NCBI RefSeq assembly: GCF_024347535.1
Contig: NZ_AP025497.1
Coordinates: forward strand, 186,001-250,000
Direction of reading: 5' to 3'
Source of the DNA: Vibrio kanaloae
Lineage (GTDB): Bacteria; Pseudomonadota; Gammaproteobacteria; Enterobacterales; Vibrionaceae
Length of the DNA: 64,000 nt
The notes beneath the pieces are model-generated. The model was not told the origin of the DNA. It was given only the letters and a program-made list of their open reading frames with translations, and searched no databases. The position numbers and the translations under genes are program-made. Shown here one piece after another: positions 47,032 through 56,291 of this stretch; positions within the stretch are counted from its first letter, which is position 1, and every line of letters starts with the position of its first letter.

Positions 47032-49820
47032 AATGCGTCCTCTTTTGTATTTAGGGCACTTTGTAGCGTGTCCATGATCGTTGGAGCCACCTTTAGACGT
47101 TGAAGTTGCTTGAGTGCATTTCTAACTGTCATCATGGCTGGCTCACGCCATGCCGTTGGGACCCCTGGGGTTTCTAGGACTTTTACATCATTGGCGATAC
47201 CAAGTAAGATTCCTTGTATATTTCCTTCTTGGATTAGATTATTACTACACCCAAGGCATAACCCCGGGCAAGCGTTCTGCCTTTGAGGGATACCGTCAAC
47301 AGCGCATTTGGCGCGGTGCTGGTTACGCTTGAGTAAAATGCAGAACCCCCAAGGATTAGCTTTGATGTCTTGAATCTCTTCTTGAGCAAATTGAACTATT
47401 GATCTGTCGAGGTGGTTGGGAGAGGTCACATGAGTCTTGGCAAATACTCTGCGTAATATTGTGTCAAGCTTACCGGCAAAACCTTTGCCTGATCTCCTTA
47501 GATGATTCTGCAGTAAAGAACTTATAACACGCCTTTTTACTGTGTCATGCTGCCGCCTATTATCCTTATCGCGAATATAAGCAAGCCACATATTTTGGCT
47601 TATATGCTTAAACTGGGAGCGTATCATCCAACCAGCATCTCCATCGAAGCGGCGATACACAGCTTCAGCCCACATATGACGTAAAGCATGTGAGGTAGGA
47701 TATAAGCAACCATCTATTATTTCATTCACTACTTCTTTATTGTACCGCGCTGAAAAATTGCTCGTTTGAGCTTTCGTATGGATGTCCTTTTTAGTTGTTT
47801 CTGAAAGGTGAGCATTTATTAATTGGTGCACCTCTTTGGGTAGTTCCCCATTACAATAGCGCTCTAAGATCTTTTTGCGATCGGAGTAGTTTAAGAAAAA
47901 TACTACGCGGTCTCGCTCTTTACGTGCTCTGCGTCGCGCTTCAACAAGTAACCTATCTTGTTGTAAGTGGTACCAGTTTTCTTGGGCTCTTTCTTCTCCT
48001 AATCGTTGAAACTGCAGTTGCTCTTCTACCGTTAATATCTGTTGTTTTGTCCTAGCATAGAGCTTGTCGAAGGCTTCTGATTTATCTAATTGTACAAAAG
48101 GATTATAGTGATCGACGAAGTGGCACCACATCGATTTCACTCGATTCTTTATAAACTCCCCTGAGAGTTTTGGGGATTTTATTAGCTTAAACCGAGTGGA
48201 ATAAAGGCATGGTTTATGATTATTAGCTCCTACCAGTAGTGCTAATTGTTGTACTGCATCATAGGTGCCTTGGCTGATCTCTCGATTGATTTTAGCTTCA
48301 CCAGAGACTTTAGGTACTCTCCACTTAACCGTATGTCGCCAGGGGCAAGTATGCTGATCGAGCCCATCAAGGTTGCGGGTTGTTTGGATATCTTGAAGTG
48401 ACCAACCAAATTCAGATTCGCGCCAACCTGTCAAAGCTACGACATAGGTTAAGCCAGCGTCTCCGACTTGCTGAATGAACTTGTTTAAAAAAGTCGACTT
48501 GTGGGCTTCTTTTATTACCAAACCCAGGTCACTAAACCACTCAATAGATGGAAGTTCTACGTCGACTTCTTCGTTGTGTTTTCTCCATCTGGCTTTTATC
48601 CATGCTTGAAGATGGTCTAGGTTGTCCTTAGATCCTAGTCGGGGAGCTACTACTTCAGATAACCATTTTTTATGCAATAGTTTAAGCTTATCTGGGCATG
48701 AGTTGTGTTTGTTGTCTAGATAGGGCAGATATATGGTTATAATTTGTCGCAACCAGTCAAACTCGTTTTCATCTGTAACATCGATCTTAAAGTGTTTTGC
48801 TAACGCTTGTATTTCAGAGGCGCTTAATAATGTTTCTTTAGCTTTTAAAGGTCTAAAGTGTTTGGCAAAAACATCTTTTGTGGCTGTTTGAATTCGTGTA
48901 AGAGTTTCATCGCTAAAGTGACGTCTAGATTCGCTTTTATGGGTTATTCCGCGCGGGATTTCATATATGCTTCTGTTCTGTAGGAAATGGTGAACAGTTA
49001 GTGTGGCCGTCTCCAAACATACATTAGCTAAACTGGCAATGCTCTCCATATCCTCTAAGGTGAGTTTGAGTGCTGTCGCTAGGGAAATATGTTGGGAGAA
49101 AAATGTATAACAATGCTCAATGTAGTAGCGACCATAGTCAAGTGTTAAGTGGTTTAGAGTTCCTCCTTTCTTCCAGTCTGCGTATGTTAATTCTCCATCA
49201 AACATTGTATCGAATGTCTCTTTCCAGGTTTTTTTTAATACATTAGCGGAAAAGGCATTTGTAAATCCAATGTCTTTAAGCCCGAGTTGACGCAAGGTTA
49301 ATTGCCACTCGCGTATGTCTATACGTGTTGTTGATGCATAGCTAGATGGTGTTAAGCGAGCCTCTAGGGTGCCGTTTGGAGAGATACTGTGCATCAACTG
49401 AAACTGAAACATTTTGGTAAGTTCTGTTTTAGTTATGAGAAGCGATGCCTGTTTATTTATCGTTGTTTGCTTTTTGGCAAAATGTGCTTGATGTCGATAA
49501 TATTCAACTAACCAAAATAACCATTTACAGATACATAAGAAATCATTTCGCAATGACTCAATGCTTCGATTTGCTTTAGCTGCATCTAAGAATAACAATC
49601 GTGCTAGCCAGCTAGGAGTTATACCAACACTATCGCACCATTCCGGGTCTTGTTTATCTAACGCTTGTAGGCCTGAAAAATCTAGAGTGGTTTTTGGGAA
49701 AATCCACTGGTTATCATGCAAGCTACTCTTGCACCCAATACTTTGCAGGCGATGCTGTAATTCATCTCTAGAGTATGACTGATGGTTAGCGTTGTTTGGT
49801 AAGGGAATTGGAGGCTTCAT
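47028..49820 (-). CDS. intB: Large tyrosine recombinase IntB
   Basis: 930 residues, far larger than usual integrases (300-400). The catalytic domain shows TGWRESEFGWSL (about 465, first Arg), TSHALRHMWAE (about 730, His-x-x-Arg) and FKHISQNMWLAYIRD (about 757, second His and the likely nucleophilic Tyr). A cysteine-rich tail (CPGLCLGCSNN, about 872-882, with an earlier Cys in RAKCAVDG) suggests a zinc site. The start overlaps the stop of tfp by four bases. It is one of the four core genes of the element. Confidence 0.85.
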   Translation of the reverse strand: MKPPIPLPNNANHQSYSRDELQHRLQSIGCKSSLHDNQWIFPKTTLDFSGLQALDKQDPEWCDSVGITPSWLARLLFLDAAKANRSIESLRNDFLCICKWLFWLVEYYRHQAHFAKKQTTINKQASLLITKTELTKMFQFQLMHSISPNGTLEARLTPSSYASTTRIDIREWQLTLRQLGLKDIGFTNAFSANVLKKTWKETFDTMFDGELTYADWKKGGTLNHLTLDYGRYYIEHCYTFFSQHISLATALKLTLEDMESIASLANVCLETATLTVHHFLQNRSIYEIPRGITHKSESRRHFSDETLTRIQTATKDVFAKHFRPLKAKETLLSASEIQALAKHFKIDVTDENEFDWLRQIITIYLPYLDNKHNSCPDKLKLLHKKWLSEVVAPRLGSKDNLDHLQAWIKARWRKHNEEVDVELPSIEWFSDLGLVIKEAHKSTFLNKFIQQVGDAGLTYVVALTGWRESEFGWSLQDIQTTRNLDGLDQHTCPWRHTVKWRVPKVSGEAKINREISQGTYDAVQQLALLVGANNHKPCLYSTRFKLIKSPKLSGEFIKNRVKSMWCHFVDHYNPFVQLDKSEAFDKLYARTKQQILTVEEQLQFQRLGEERAQENWYHLQQDRLLVEARRRARKERDRVVFFLNYSDRKKILERYCNGELPKEVHQLINAHLSETTKKDIHTKAQTSNFSARYNKEVVNEIIDGCLYPTSHALRHMWAEAVYRRFDGDAGWMIRSQFKHISQNMWLAYIRDKDNRRQHDTVKRRVISSLLQNHLRRSGKGFAGKLDTILRRVFAKTHVTSPNHLDRSIVQFAQEEIQDIKANPWGFCILLKRNQHRAKCAVDGIPQRQNACPGLCLGCSNNLIQEGNIQGILLGIANDVKVLETPGVPTAWREPAMMTVRNALKQLQRLKVAPTIMDTLQSALNTKEDAL

Positions 49821-51910
49821 ATTTGGCCCCTTACATGTATCTGGGCATCAAATAATGGTGGAAGTACTCCTCTAAGTTTTTGATATTGCTCTTTCCCTAA
49901 CTTGATTACATCAGGACTAAAACGGTTATTTAATAATGCTGACATCCACTCAGCATCAGGCAAAACAGTCCGTTCAAAAAACTGTAACGCATGTTTGATT
50001 AGTCGACTTGATTGACGTTCAGCTTCGGAGATGTAGTGTAGAAAGTAAACTACGGTTTCAGGTGTATCCCAGACGATGAGATCCCCGGGTTCGCTACCAG
50101 TGAAAGACTTGTCCGCAGATGTGATAATTACTTGCCCCAATGGGTTAATGCGTACTCTTTGGTTACCAGTTATTTTTTGAACTTTTGTTTGTATACTGCG
50201 TTCACGAGCTAAGGTTATTGCTGCGTCAATGTTTGGCTTGTAGACATGGTGCTCAATGTCATCAAGTACAATTCTAGTTACCCTCCCGTTTAGATTTATC
50301 CACTCTTTGTTTTTGTCTGTCATGTAGCTCGTCTTCTCTACTCCAACCGTGTGTGAATTGGTGTTTATTAAATCACCATCGCGGTATTGGTCACTTCTTG
50401 CTTGGACTGAGCTGGTTTTTATCGCAGAGAGTCCAAATAACAAACTTGGTAATGGGTGTGTGACTTCTTTATAGTAAAACTCGGGGCTAAATGGTTGTTG
50501 TTTTGTTTCTGCTTCTTTTATCCAAGCATTGCGAGATTTGTTGGTGTTGTGGGCCACTGCCACGTAGAGGCGACGAAATAGGTCGCTGGCTGAGCGCCGA
50601 TAAAGATGAGTCTCTATCCACTTTATTAGGGGAGATATTTGCCATATTCTAGTTAAAAGCCCCGCTAAAGTGTGGTTAGAATGTGGGCTGTAATTGACAT
50701 GCCTAACATCAGAACATATCGTCTCACTATTACTTGGTAGTATTTGAAGGTAAGTAATTAACGCCTTAGCCTCAATCAGTGTGATGTTTAAAAATGGGGG
50801 CTCTTGAATACCACTCCGACCTTTATAGTAAACACATTGTAGACCTATTGGTCGGTGATTCTTATTGTAGTGAATATTAAAATTATTGGACTTTAGTTTC
50901 CAAATATCTGTAGGCTGTACTGTTTGCCATGCACATAGCCAAGCTATCAGAAGTTGCTCTAGAGGGCTTGGTGTTGCTAAGTATTTTGGATGGAATAGAT
51001 GTGGTTTTAAGAATGTGTTCTGATATTTATTTCCGACTTTAGTTTTAGTTCTTAAATCTTTACCATTACGTAGCCTATTGATGCATGTTTCATATGTTTT
51101 CGGATTGGCACAATCACTTAGTAATAACTCTAGAGATCCTTCGGGAAGTTTTTTAGAGTGCTGCACTACTAGTTGTTGCAGCTCTCGACAGTAATGCAGT
51201 TCACGCTGCCTCGGTGTCAGTCCGACCCCTACTTCATTAATGTGTGGTTTTTTTATAACTAGTTCTGATACAGCAGATTTTATTTGGAGTACCCACACTA
51301 ATGTACTGGCGATGGTAACACTGAAACTTGCCATTAATCGTTTTGGGCTCTCTATCGCTAGCCAGTCCTTCTCACCGACGATAGTTCTCAACCAATCCAT
51401 TTGAGTGAACCAACTTGTTAACGTGTCAGGTATAGGCTCGGCTTCTTCTAATATATTCGTGTTTTCAATAAGTCGCTGGATGTAACTTTGCTGTTTTGCA
51501 GTGAAAATATCGCTAACTGCCCCTTCTTTTAGTAATACTATAACCTCTTTGATTCCCGTGGATTGGGGTAATACTTTGCCGTCATTAACTCGGTATACTT
51601 GGAATTCGTTGAGTAACTTGAACCGGTTTAAGTTGTTTGTTCTATGCTCGTTCAACCAATTTATAAAGAGTGATAGCTGGGTTATATATGTCCGTTGAGT
51701 AACTGGACTCAAGGTTTTTTGCCACCACTCTGTGAGCAATGCATTATGTATAGAACGATAAAGTAATCTGACGTCTGGATGCTTATTATTTAAAGGTATG
51801 GCTTTGCCGTTTAACACCAGACGAGTTGGGGATAGTTTTATTCTTGTAGTTAAGGGAGGGAGCGTTTTATCAAACTCATCGAATGGGAGCTGTTTGGGGT
51901 GTTCATTCAT
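49817..51910 (-). CDS. tfp: Tyrosine recombinase-fold protein (Tfp), catalytically degenerate
   Basis: 697 residues with the recombinase fold. In the place of the box I Arg is WQTVQPTDIWKLK, and where HxxR should be I see NSHTVGVEKTSYM, so the R-H-R-H-Y set seems lost. The N-terminal 300 residues hold a core-binding-like part (WWQKTLSPVTQRTYITQLSL). It lies between intA and intB, two bases and a four-base overlap away, so the three are made together. It is probably a structural partner of the active recombinases. Confidence 0.72.
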   Translation of the reverse strand: MNEHPKQLPFDEFDKTLPPLTTRIKLSPTRLVLNGKAIPLNNKHPDVRLLYRSIHNALLTEWWQKTLSPVTQRTYITQLSLFINWLNEHRTNNLNRFKLLNEFQVYRVNDGKVLPQSTGIKEVIVLLKEGAVSDIFTAKQQSYIQRLIENTNILEEAEPIPDTLTSWFTQMDWLRTIVGEKDWLAIESPKRLMASFSVTIASTLVWVLQIKSAVSELVIKKPHINEVGVGLTPRQRELHYCRELQQLVVQHSKKLPEGSLELLLSDCANPKTYETCINRLRNGKDLRTKTKVGNKYQNTFLKPHLFHPKYLATPSPLEQLLIAWLCAWQTVQPTDIWKLKSNNFNIHYNKNHRPIGLQCVYYKGRSGIQEPPFLNITLIEAKALITYLQILPSNSETICSDVRHVNYSPHSNHTLAGLLTRIWQISPLIKWIETHLYRRSASDLFRRLYVAVAHNTNKSRNAWIKEAETKQQPFSPEFYYKEVTHPLPSLLFGLSAIKTSSVQARSDQYRDGDLINTNSHTVGVEKTSYMTDKNKEWINLNGRVTRIVLDDIEHHVYKPNIDAAITLARERSIQTKVQKITGNQRVRINPLGQVIITSADKSFTGSEPGDLIVWDTPETVVYFLHYISEAERQSSRLIKHALQFFERTVLPDAEWMSALLNNRFSPDVIKLGKEQYQKLRGVLPPLFDAQIHVRGQI

Positions 51911-51912
51911 GC

Positions 51913-53124
51913 TCAGCTCCTTTGCTCACAGGTTACCATTACGGTACGCAAGCGGATATAACGGTAGACTGTTTTGGAGCCCTCACTATGGCGAAGACGT
52001 TTCCGCACTACTTCGAGCGCAGCACTTTCTGAACGAGTTTCTTGGCCTTCAGGGTTTAGTAGCTCATCATTATATAGTTTGGTCGCAAACGAGTGACGGA
52101 GATCGTGGTAGCTAAGTAGTTGATTGATAAATGGTAATTTGTTTCTTGCTTTTCTGAACGTTGTAGTGGCCTGTTTCCTACCAATAGGAAGGCCCTTCCC
52201 TTGTGGGTCAGAACGAACGAATAATGTCGGGGCATCGTACCCAGATTCTAATACGGTAGCTGCCCGTTCAAAATCATGGTACTCCTGCATACCTTGAAGT
52301 AACTCTCGGTCAATGTAGATTTTACCAGTTCTTCCTCCCTTGGTATATTTTCCTCGAAGAGTGTATTCCCACTCCATCTTTTCTGGGCGGGACTTGAGCT
52401 CTTTAAATATGGAACGTAAGCCTTGATGGTTTCCGTAGTCATTAAGCTCAAGTCCAGTATTCTCTTCTGCTCGTAATCCAACTTCATACCCTAACTGTAG
52501 TAATAGCTTGTCACGTTTACACGGGCAAACACGTAGTAGGTCGTTGTATTCATAACTAGATACATAATTAGTCTTTAGTGGCTGGGTATCCTTTTCAGCC
52601 ATGTACTGTTTGGTTTTTCGATAAATAGTTGTTGGTCGATTATTATCTTTTTCCCAAACACCTAAAGCACAGAGAAAATTGCAATATGCGGCAATTCCTG
52701 ATTGATGTGCTTTGAGAGACTCAGGTGACTTTAATTGTTCTGGCAGTACCTCATTGAGGTAATGATTGAGATAGCGGGTAGTCAGATTTTCAGTGCGGTG
52801 AATGCTTAGATCTGGGTTTTTGTTTATATGTTTGAGTAATTTAAACACATGGCCAACATAATTTTCCAGTGTATTTTCTGTTATTGGCTCGGCCTTAAAA
52901 GCAGTTTCTACGTTCAGCACCTTTTTACGTGAGAGTGAGGAACCACAATTGCTGCGTTGGCCTGATGTGTGCCACCCCCAAACTTCCAGAGTTACTGCAA
53001 TTTGTACCAACCACAAGCTAGGTAAGATAACAGGCTCGTAATCGTCATCATAATAAACATGTAGTCTTTGTATGTTGATACCATCGATTTCTACATCATG
53101 GTAAAGGCTTTTATACATGAGCAT
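51913..53124 (-). CDS. intA: Tyrosine recombinase IntA
   Basis: 403 residues. All catalytic residues are visible: GLRAEENTGL (Arg, about 220), SYHDLRHSFATKLY (His-x-x-Arg, about 345), and LRHSEGSKTVYRYIRL (second His and nucleophilic Tyr, about 380). The start (53124) is about 100 bases from the right edge, so the gene is controlled by the edge itself or by sequence joined to it. It leads the intA-tfp-intB-srap unit. Confidence 0.87.
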   Translation of the reverse strand: MLMYKSLYHDVEIDGINIQRLHVYYDDDYEPVILPSLWLVQIAVTLEVWGWHTSGQRSNCGSSLSRKKVLNVETAFKAEPITENTLENYVGHVFKLLKHINKNPDLSIHRTENLTTRYLNHYLNEVLPEQLKSPESLKAHQSGIAAYCNFLCALGVWEKDNNRPTTIYRKTKQYMAEKDTQPLKTNYVSSYEYNDLLRVCPCKRDKLLLQLGYEVGLRAEENTGLELNDYGNHQGLRSIFKELKSRPEKMEWEYTLRGKYTKGGRTGKIYIDRELLQGMQEYHDFERAATVLESGYDAPTLFVRSDPQGKGLPIGRKQATTTFRKARNKLPFINQLLSYHDLRHSFATKLYNDELLNPEGQETRSESAALEVVRKRLRHSEGSKTVYRYIRLRTVMVTCEQRS

Positions 53125-53183
53125 TTACACAGTAGTTATGTAATCTTAATAGCCTAGTATGGAGGGGGAGATTGTGCCAATAA

Positions 53184-53205
53184 AACCTAAAAAAATTGTC
53201 ATTAA
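53184..53205 (-). repeat. Right terminal inverted repeat of the element
   Basis: Read inward on the minus strand: TTAATGACAAT (53195-53205) then TTTTTTTAGGTT (53184-53195). It matches the left end TTATGGCAAT and TTTTTTTTAGGTT. Confidence 0.6.
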
Positions 53206-53222
53206 GGCTGGGGGGCTATTTT

Positions 53223-53270
53223 ACCCGTATTGGGTGCAATTTCAGGTTCGTATAGAGCGATATCAAACAT
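53223..53270 (-). pseudogene. trmL: trmL 5' remnant (first 16 codons)
   Basis: Minus strand ATG at 53270: MFDIALYEPEIAPNTG, then the frame runs into island sequence (KIAP). The next residues of TrmL (NIIRL) are found at the other end of the island (up to 30250). The two pieces together give an intact TrmL N-terminus. Confidence 0.95.
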
Positions 53271-53347
53271 GTTGGCTCACAAGAATAATCAAAGATAGCC
53301 AGAGTATACGGTGGCAAGCTGAGTGAGTACAGTTCACCACCATTCGC

Positions 53348-53965
53348 TTACGCTTGATTTGCGAGTGCTTGTGCGTAGTTTTCAGCAACCGCATTCCAAT
53401 TCACCACATTCCACCATGCGTTGATGTAATCAGGGCGACGGTTTTGGTAACTGATGTAGTAGGCGTGTTCCCAAACATCCAGTGCAAGAATTGGTTCCCC
53501 GTTGCTGGCGATGGTATCCATCCAAGGGTTATCTTGGTTTGAGGTCGAGATGATCTTTAGTTGTCCCTCTTCTACCACTAACCAAGCAAAGCCTGACCCG
53601 AAGGTATTGATCGCCGCTTGAGCGAACTGTTCTTGGAATGTTTCGAAATCTCCGAATGTGTTCTTGATAGCGCCGCCAAGTTCGCCAGCCGGTTCACCAC
53701 CGCCGTCTTGAGACATACAGTTCCAATACAAAATATGGTTGTAGTAGCCGCCACCATTGTTACGAACGGCAGGGCTATGCTGCGAGATATTAGCGAAGAT
53801 CTCGGTCAGTGATTGCTGTTCTAGTTCACTACCAGCGATAGCATTAACAAACTTATCGTAATAGGTTTTGTGGTGCTTGCTGTAATGCACTTCCATCGTT
53901 TTAGCATCAATGTAAGGTTCTAGAGCATCGTAAGCGTAGGGTAGAGCAGGAAAAGTGTGCAACAT
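53348..53965 (-). CDS. sodA: Manganese superoxide dismutase SodA
   Basis: 205 residues from ATG 53965 (MLHTFPALPYAYDALEP). An in-frame upstream start at 54085 would run through the Fur box and is rejected. It removes superoxide. Metal ligands: His in EVHYSKHHKTYY (about 26), His in GGGYYNHILYWN (about 80), and Asp and His in LDVWEHAYYISYQNRRP (about 168-172). The NQDNPW Gln fits the Mn type. The Fur box just upstream fits induction in low iron. Its ribosome site is buried in a 14-bp hairpin (see below). In the uninterrupted host, trmL would lie directly downstream, in the same direction. Confidence 0.95.
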   Translation of the reverse strand: MLHTFPALPYAYDALEPYIDAKTMEVHYSKHHKTYYDKFVNAIAGSELEQQSLTEIFANISQHSPAVRNNGGGYYNHILYWNCMSQDGGGEPAGELGGAIKNTFGDFETFQEQFAQAAINTFGSGFAWLVVEEGQLKIISTSNQDNPWMDTIASNGEPILALDVWEHAYYISYQNRRPDYINAWWNVVNWNAVAENYAQALANQA

Positions 53966-53997
53966 GGTAAATCCTCTGTAATTAGAGGATTTACCAT
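53964..53997 (-). promoter_or_regulatory. 14-bp hairpin covering the sodA ribosome site
   Basis: Perfect inverted repeat ATGGTAAATCCTCT / AGAGGATTTACCAT with a 6-base loop. On the mRNA the second arm contains AGAGGA (ribosome site) and reaches the AT of the start codon, so folding would close the start. Confidence 0.75.
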
Positions 53998-54020
53998 AAT
54001 GATAATAACAATCATTATCA
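53995..54020. promoter_or_regulatory. Fur box upstream of sodA
   Basis: ATAATGATAAT then AACA then ATCATTATCA: overlapping Fur half sites around a 4-base centre. The site is immediately upstream of the hairpin. Confidence 0.8.
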
Positions 54021-54041
54021 ACTGCGATCTTTGTGGGGGTA

Positions 54042-55424
54042 TTACACCGGTAAGATAGGTAGAGTGATTTCGAGTTGTAATCCACCTAACTGGCTGCGGC
54101 TGGCGGTAATGGTTCCGCTGTGTTGGCGAATTGCACTTTCAGTAATGGTTAACCCAAGTCCTGTACCGCCAGAGTTACGATCACGGGCGGTTGAAACACG
54201 ATAGAAAGGCCTGAAAATAGAATCTAACTCATCTTCAGGCACGCCATCGCCATTATCGTTCACACAAATTGTGAGTAGATCTTGTTGAACACTGAATTGC
54301 ACATCGACGCGGTCCTTACCGTAATAGATTGCGTTACGTGTAATATTGTCTAACGCACTCATCAATAGCTTGGGGTTACCTGAGATAGAACGCTCTGGGA
54401 TCTCCGAAAACGTCAGCTGTTTCCCCATCTGTTCGGCTTCAAACTGTGCGTCTTTTATAATTTCTTCCCATAAGCTCGAGATGGGCTGAACCTCACGAGT
54501 AATATGGCTGTTGACCTGCATACGAGATAACGTCAGTAGTTCACTGATCATCTGTTCTAAACGTTGCGCTTCGGTATCGATACGCTCGAGTTCTTGGCTC
54601 TCACCTTGTTTACGAATCGCCAATGCATTTGCCATGCGTAGGCGGGTCAGTGGTGAGCGGAGCTCGTGTGAGATATCAGAGAGCAGACGCTGTTGACCTG
54701 AGATCATCTGGTTCACCGCTTCGACCATTTGGTTAAAGCTTTCACCAGCTTGTCTGAATTCTGAGGTGCCTTTTTCTAATTGAGGGTCGACCTCAAATTG
54801 TCCTCTCGCTACACGTTTTGCGGCGCGTTCTAGTCTGCGAGCAGGTTGACTCAATGCCCAAGCTAACCAAAGTAATAGCGGGGTACTCGCTAACATGACG
54901 GCAAGTAAAAGTTGTAGAGGTCTATCAAATAGGCGTAACAAGAACGGCGGTGGCTGATCCCACTTAACTCCGATATACATCATCAGGTCCTCACCGGCAA
55001 GTGCGACTGGTATTGGGCCTGCTACCATGTAATGTCCATACAGCTTTTGTTTTGGCACTTTAGGGTTATCAATTGTCGTCACGAAGTTACGAATGGCTTT
55101 TACTTTGTAATCTGAATGCTTTTTAGTTGTTAACACCGAGCCTTCAAGATCGGTTAAGTAGATGCGAGGGCGTGTGTCTTTCCGGCTGCGTGGTGGGCCT
55201 TCCAATTGGAAGACAATCTTGCCCAAGTTATTTTCTTTGGCGAATCGCTTTTCGATACTTTTTGCAATACGGCTAAGTTTCGTGAAGTGTTCTTCAGGGA
55301 CATCACGCGCAACTCTAGGGTCTAAATGGGGAAGCGATAGGACCGATAAAAGCACCAATAACATGGTGAACCAAAAGATAGCAAAGATACGCCCATATAA
55401 GCTGGTGATTTTAGGTATGCGCAT
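54042..55424 (-). CDS. cpxA: Envelope stress sensor kinase CpxA
   Basis: 460 residues. Helix 1 (about 10-30), a periplasmic domain (about 32-165), helix 2 (about 170-190), HAMP (RRLERAAKRVARGQFEV), HisKA with the phospho-His in LLSDISHELRSPLTRLR (about 249), and HATPase with NITRNAIYYG (about 360), DNGDGVPED and GTGLGLTI. It senses misfolded envelope proteins and phosphorylates CpxR. Its ATG overlaps the cpxR stop (TAATG). Confidence 0.96.
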   Translation of the reverse strand: MRIPKITSLYGRIFAIFWFTMLLVLLSVLSLPHLDPRVARDVPEEHFTKLSRIAKSIEKRFAKENNLGKIVFQLEGPPRSRKDTRPRIYLTDLEGSVLTTKKHSDYKVKAIRNFVTTIDNPKVPKQKLYGHYMVAGPIPVALAGEDLMMYIGVKWDQPPPFLLRLFDRPLQLLLAVMLASTPLLLWLAWALSQPARRLERAAKRVARGQFEVDPQLEKGTSEFRQAGESFNQMVEAVNQMISGQQRLLSDISHELRSPLTRLRMANALAIRKQGESQELERIDTEAQRLEQMISELLTLSRMQVNSHITREVQPISSLWEEIIKDAQFEAEQMGKQLTFSEIPERSISGNPKLLMSALDNITRNAIYYGKDRVDVQFSVQQDLLTICVNDNGDGVPEDELDSIFRPFYRVSTARDRNSGGTGLGLTITESAIRQHSGTITASRSQLGGLQLEITLPILPV

Positions 55425-56113
55425 TAATCTTCCTCTATCAATAAATAGCCACGGCCGCGTAAAGTTTTGATACGAGATTTACCGTCGTGGCGCTCTGGAA
55501 TCTTCTTACGTAGATTAGAGATATGCATATCAATCGCGCGATCAAAAGCGGCGAGTCTTTTACCCAATACATCTAAGCTCAAGGCTTCTTTGGTGATCAC
55601 TTGCCCCGGATTCTGGATTAAATGGCTAAGTAAGACGAACTCTGTGGTTGTAAGGTCGATGATTTGACCATTGCAGTAGGCTTCTTGTTTGCCTGGGAAG
55701 ATCTCGATGTCTTGGTATTGAATGGTGTCACTGGCTGTCTTAGGCGCGGTGTTGGTTTGTGTTCGGCGCAGAATGGCTCGAATACGCGCGAGCAGCTCTC
55801 GGTCACTGAATGGTTTTGGTAAGTAATCATCAGCTCCAAGTTCAAGGCCAATCACACGATCGATTTCTTCGCCTTTTGCGGTCAGCATCAGCACGGGTGT
55901 TTCCCAATTTTCTCTCAGTTTCTTTAGTGTTTCCATACCATTAAGGCGTGGCATCATTACATCCAAAAGAACTAGATCAATCTCCTCATTGATAGCCTCA
56001 AGCCCCGTATAGCCATCATTGGCTTCGGAAACTGTAAAGCCCTCAAAGCTCAGAATATCTTTAAGTAAACAGGTTAATTCGGTGTCGTCATCAATCAGAA
56101 GAATGTTCGCCAT
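55424..56113 (-). CDS. cpxR: Envelope stress response regulator CpxR
   Basis: 229 residues. The receiver domain has the acidic pair (LIDDDTEL), the phospho-acceptor in LVLLDVMMPRLNG (about 51) and Lys in YLPKPF (about 101). The OmpR-type winged helix (about 130-225) shows LTTEFVLLSHLIQNPGQVITKE and RVKTLRGRGYL-like ending IKTLRGRGYLLIEED. It binds the GTAAA-N5-GTAAA box found upstream (56176-56190). Confidence 0.97.
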   Translation of the reverse strand: MANILLIDDDTELTCLLKDILSFEGFTVSEANDGYTGLEAINEEIDLVLLDVMMPRLNGMETLKKLRENWETPVLMLTAKGEEIDRVIGLELGADDYLPKPFSDRELLARIRAILRRTQTNTAPKTASDTIQYQDIEIFPGKQEAYCNGQIIDLTTTEFVLLSHLIQNPGQVITKEALSLDVLGKRLAAFDRAIDMHISNLRKKIPERHDGKSRIKTLRGRGYLLIEED

Positions 56114-56175
56114 CAGGGAGCCTTAATCGGTTAGTTAGGTTAATACTACTGCTAATTATTCGCCAGCTTTCACTC

Positions 56176-56190
56176 TTTACGATTCTTTAC
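56176..56190. promoter_or_regulatory. CpxR box
   Basis: TTTACGATTCTTTAC is, on the minus strand, GTAAAGAATCGTAAA, an exact GTAAA-N5-GTAAA. It lies between cpxR and cpxP, so it can serve both. Confidence 0.85.
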
Positions 56191-56291
56191 GCTTTCTAAA
56201 CGTCACTTTACGAGGGAGGAACTAATCTATATCTAAGCGCTAACAAACAGACGTAACACATAACTTATTATACCGAATTGAGGCAAAGATT

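Noticed and set aside
53966..54085. 40-residue extension of SodA
   Set aside because: It would pass through the Fur box and the hairpin; the family start MLHTFPALPY is at 53965.
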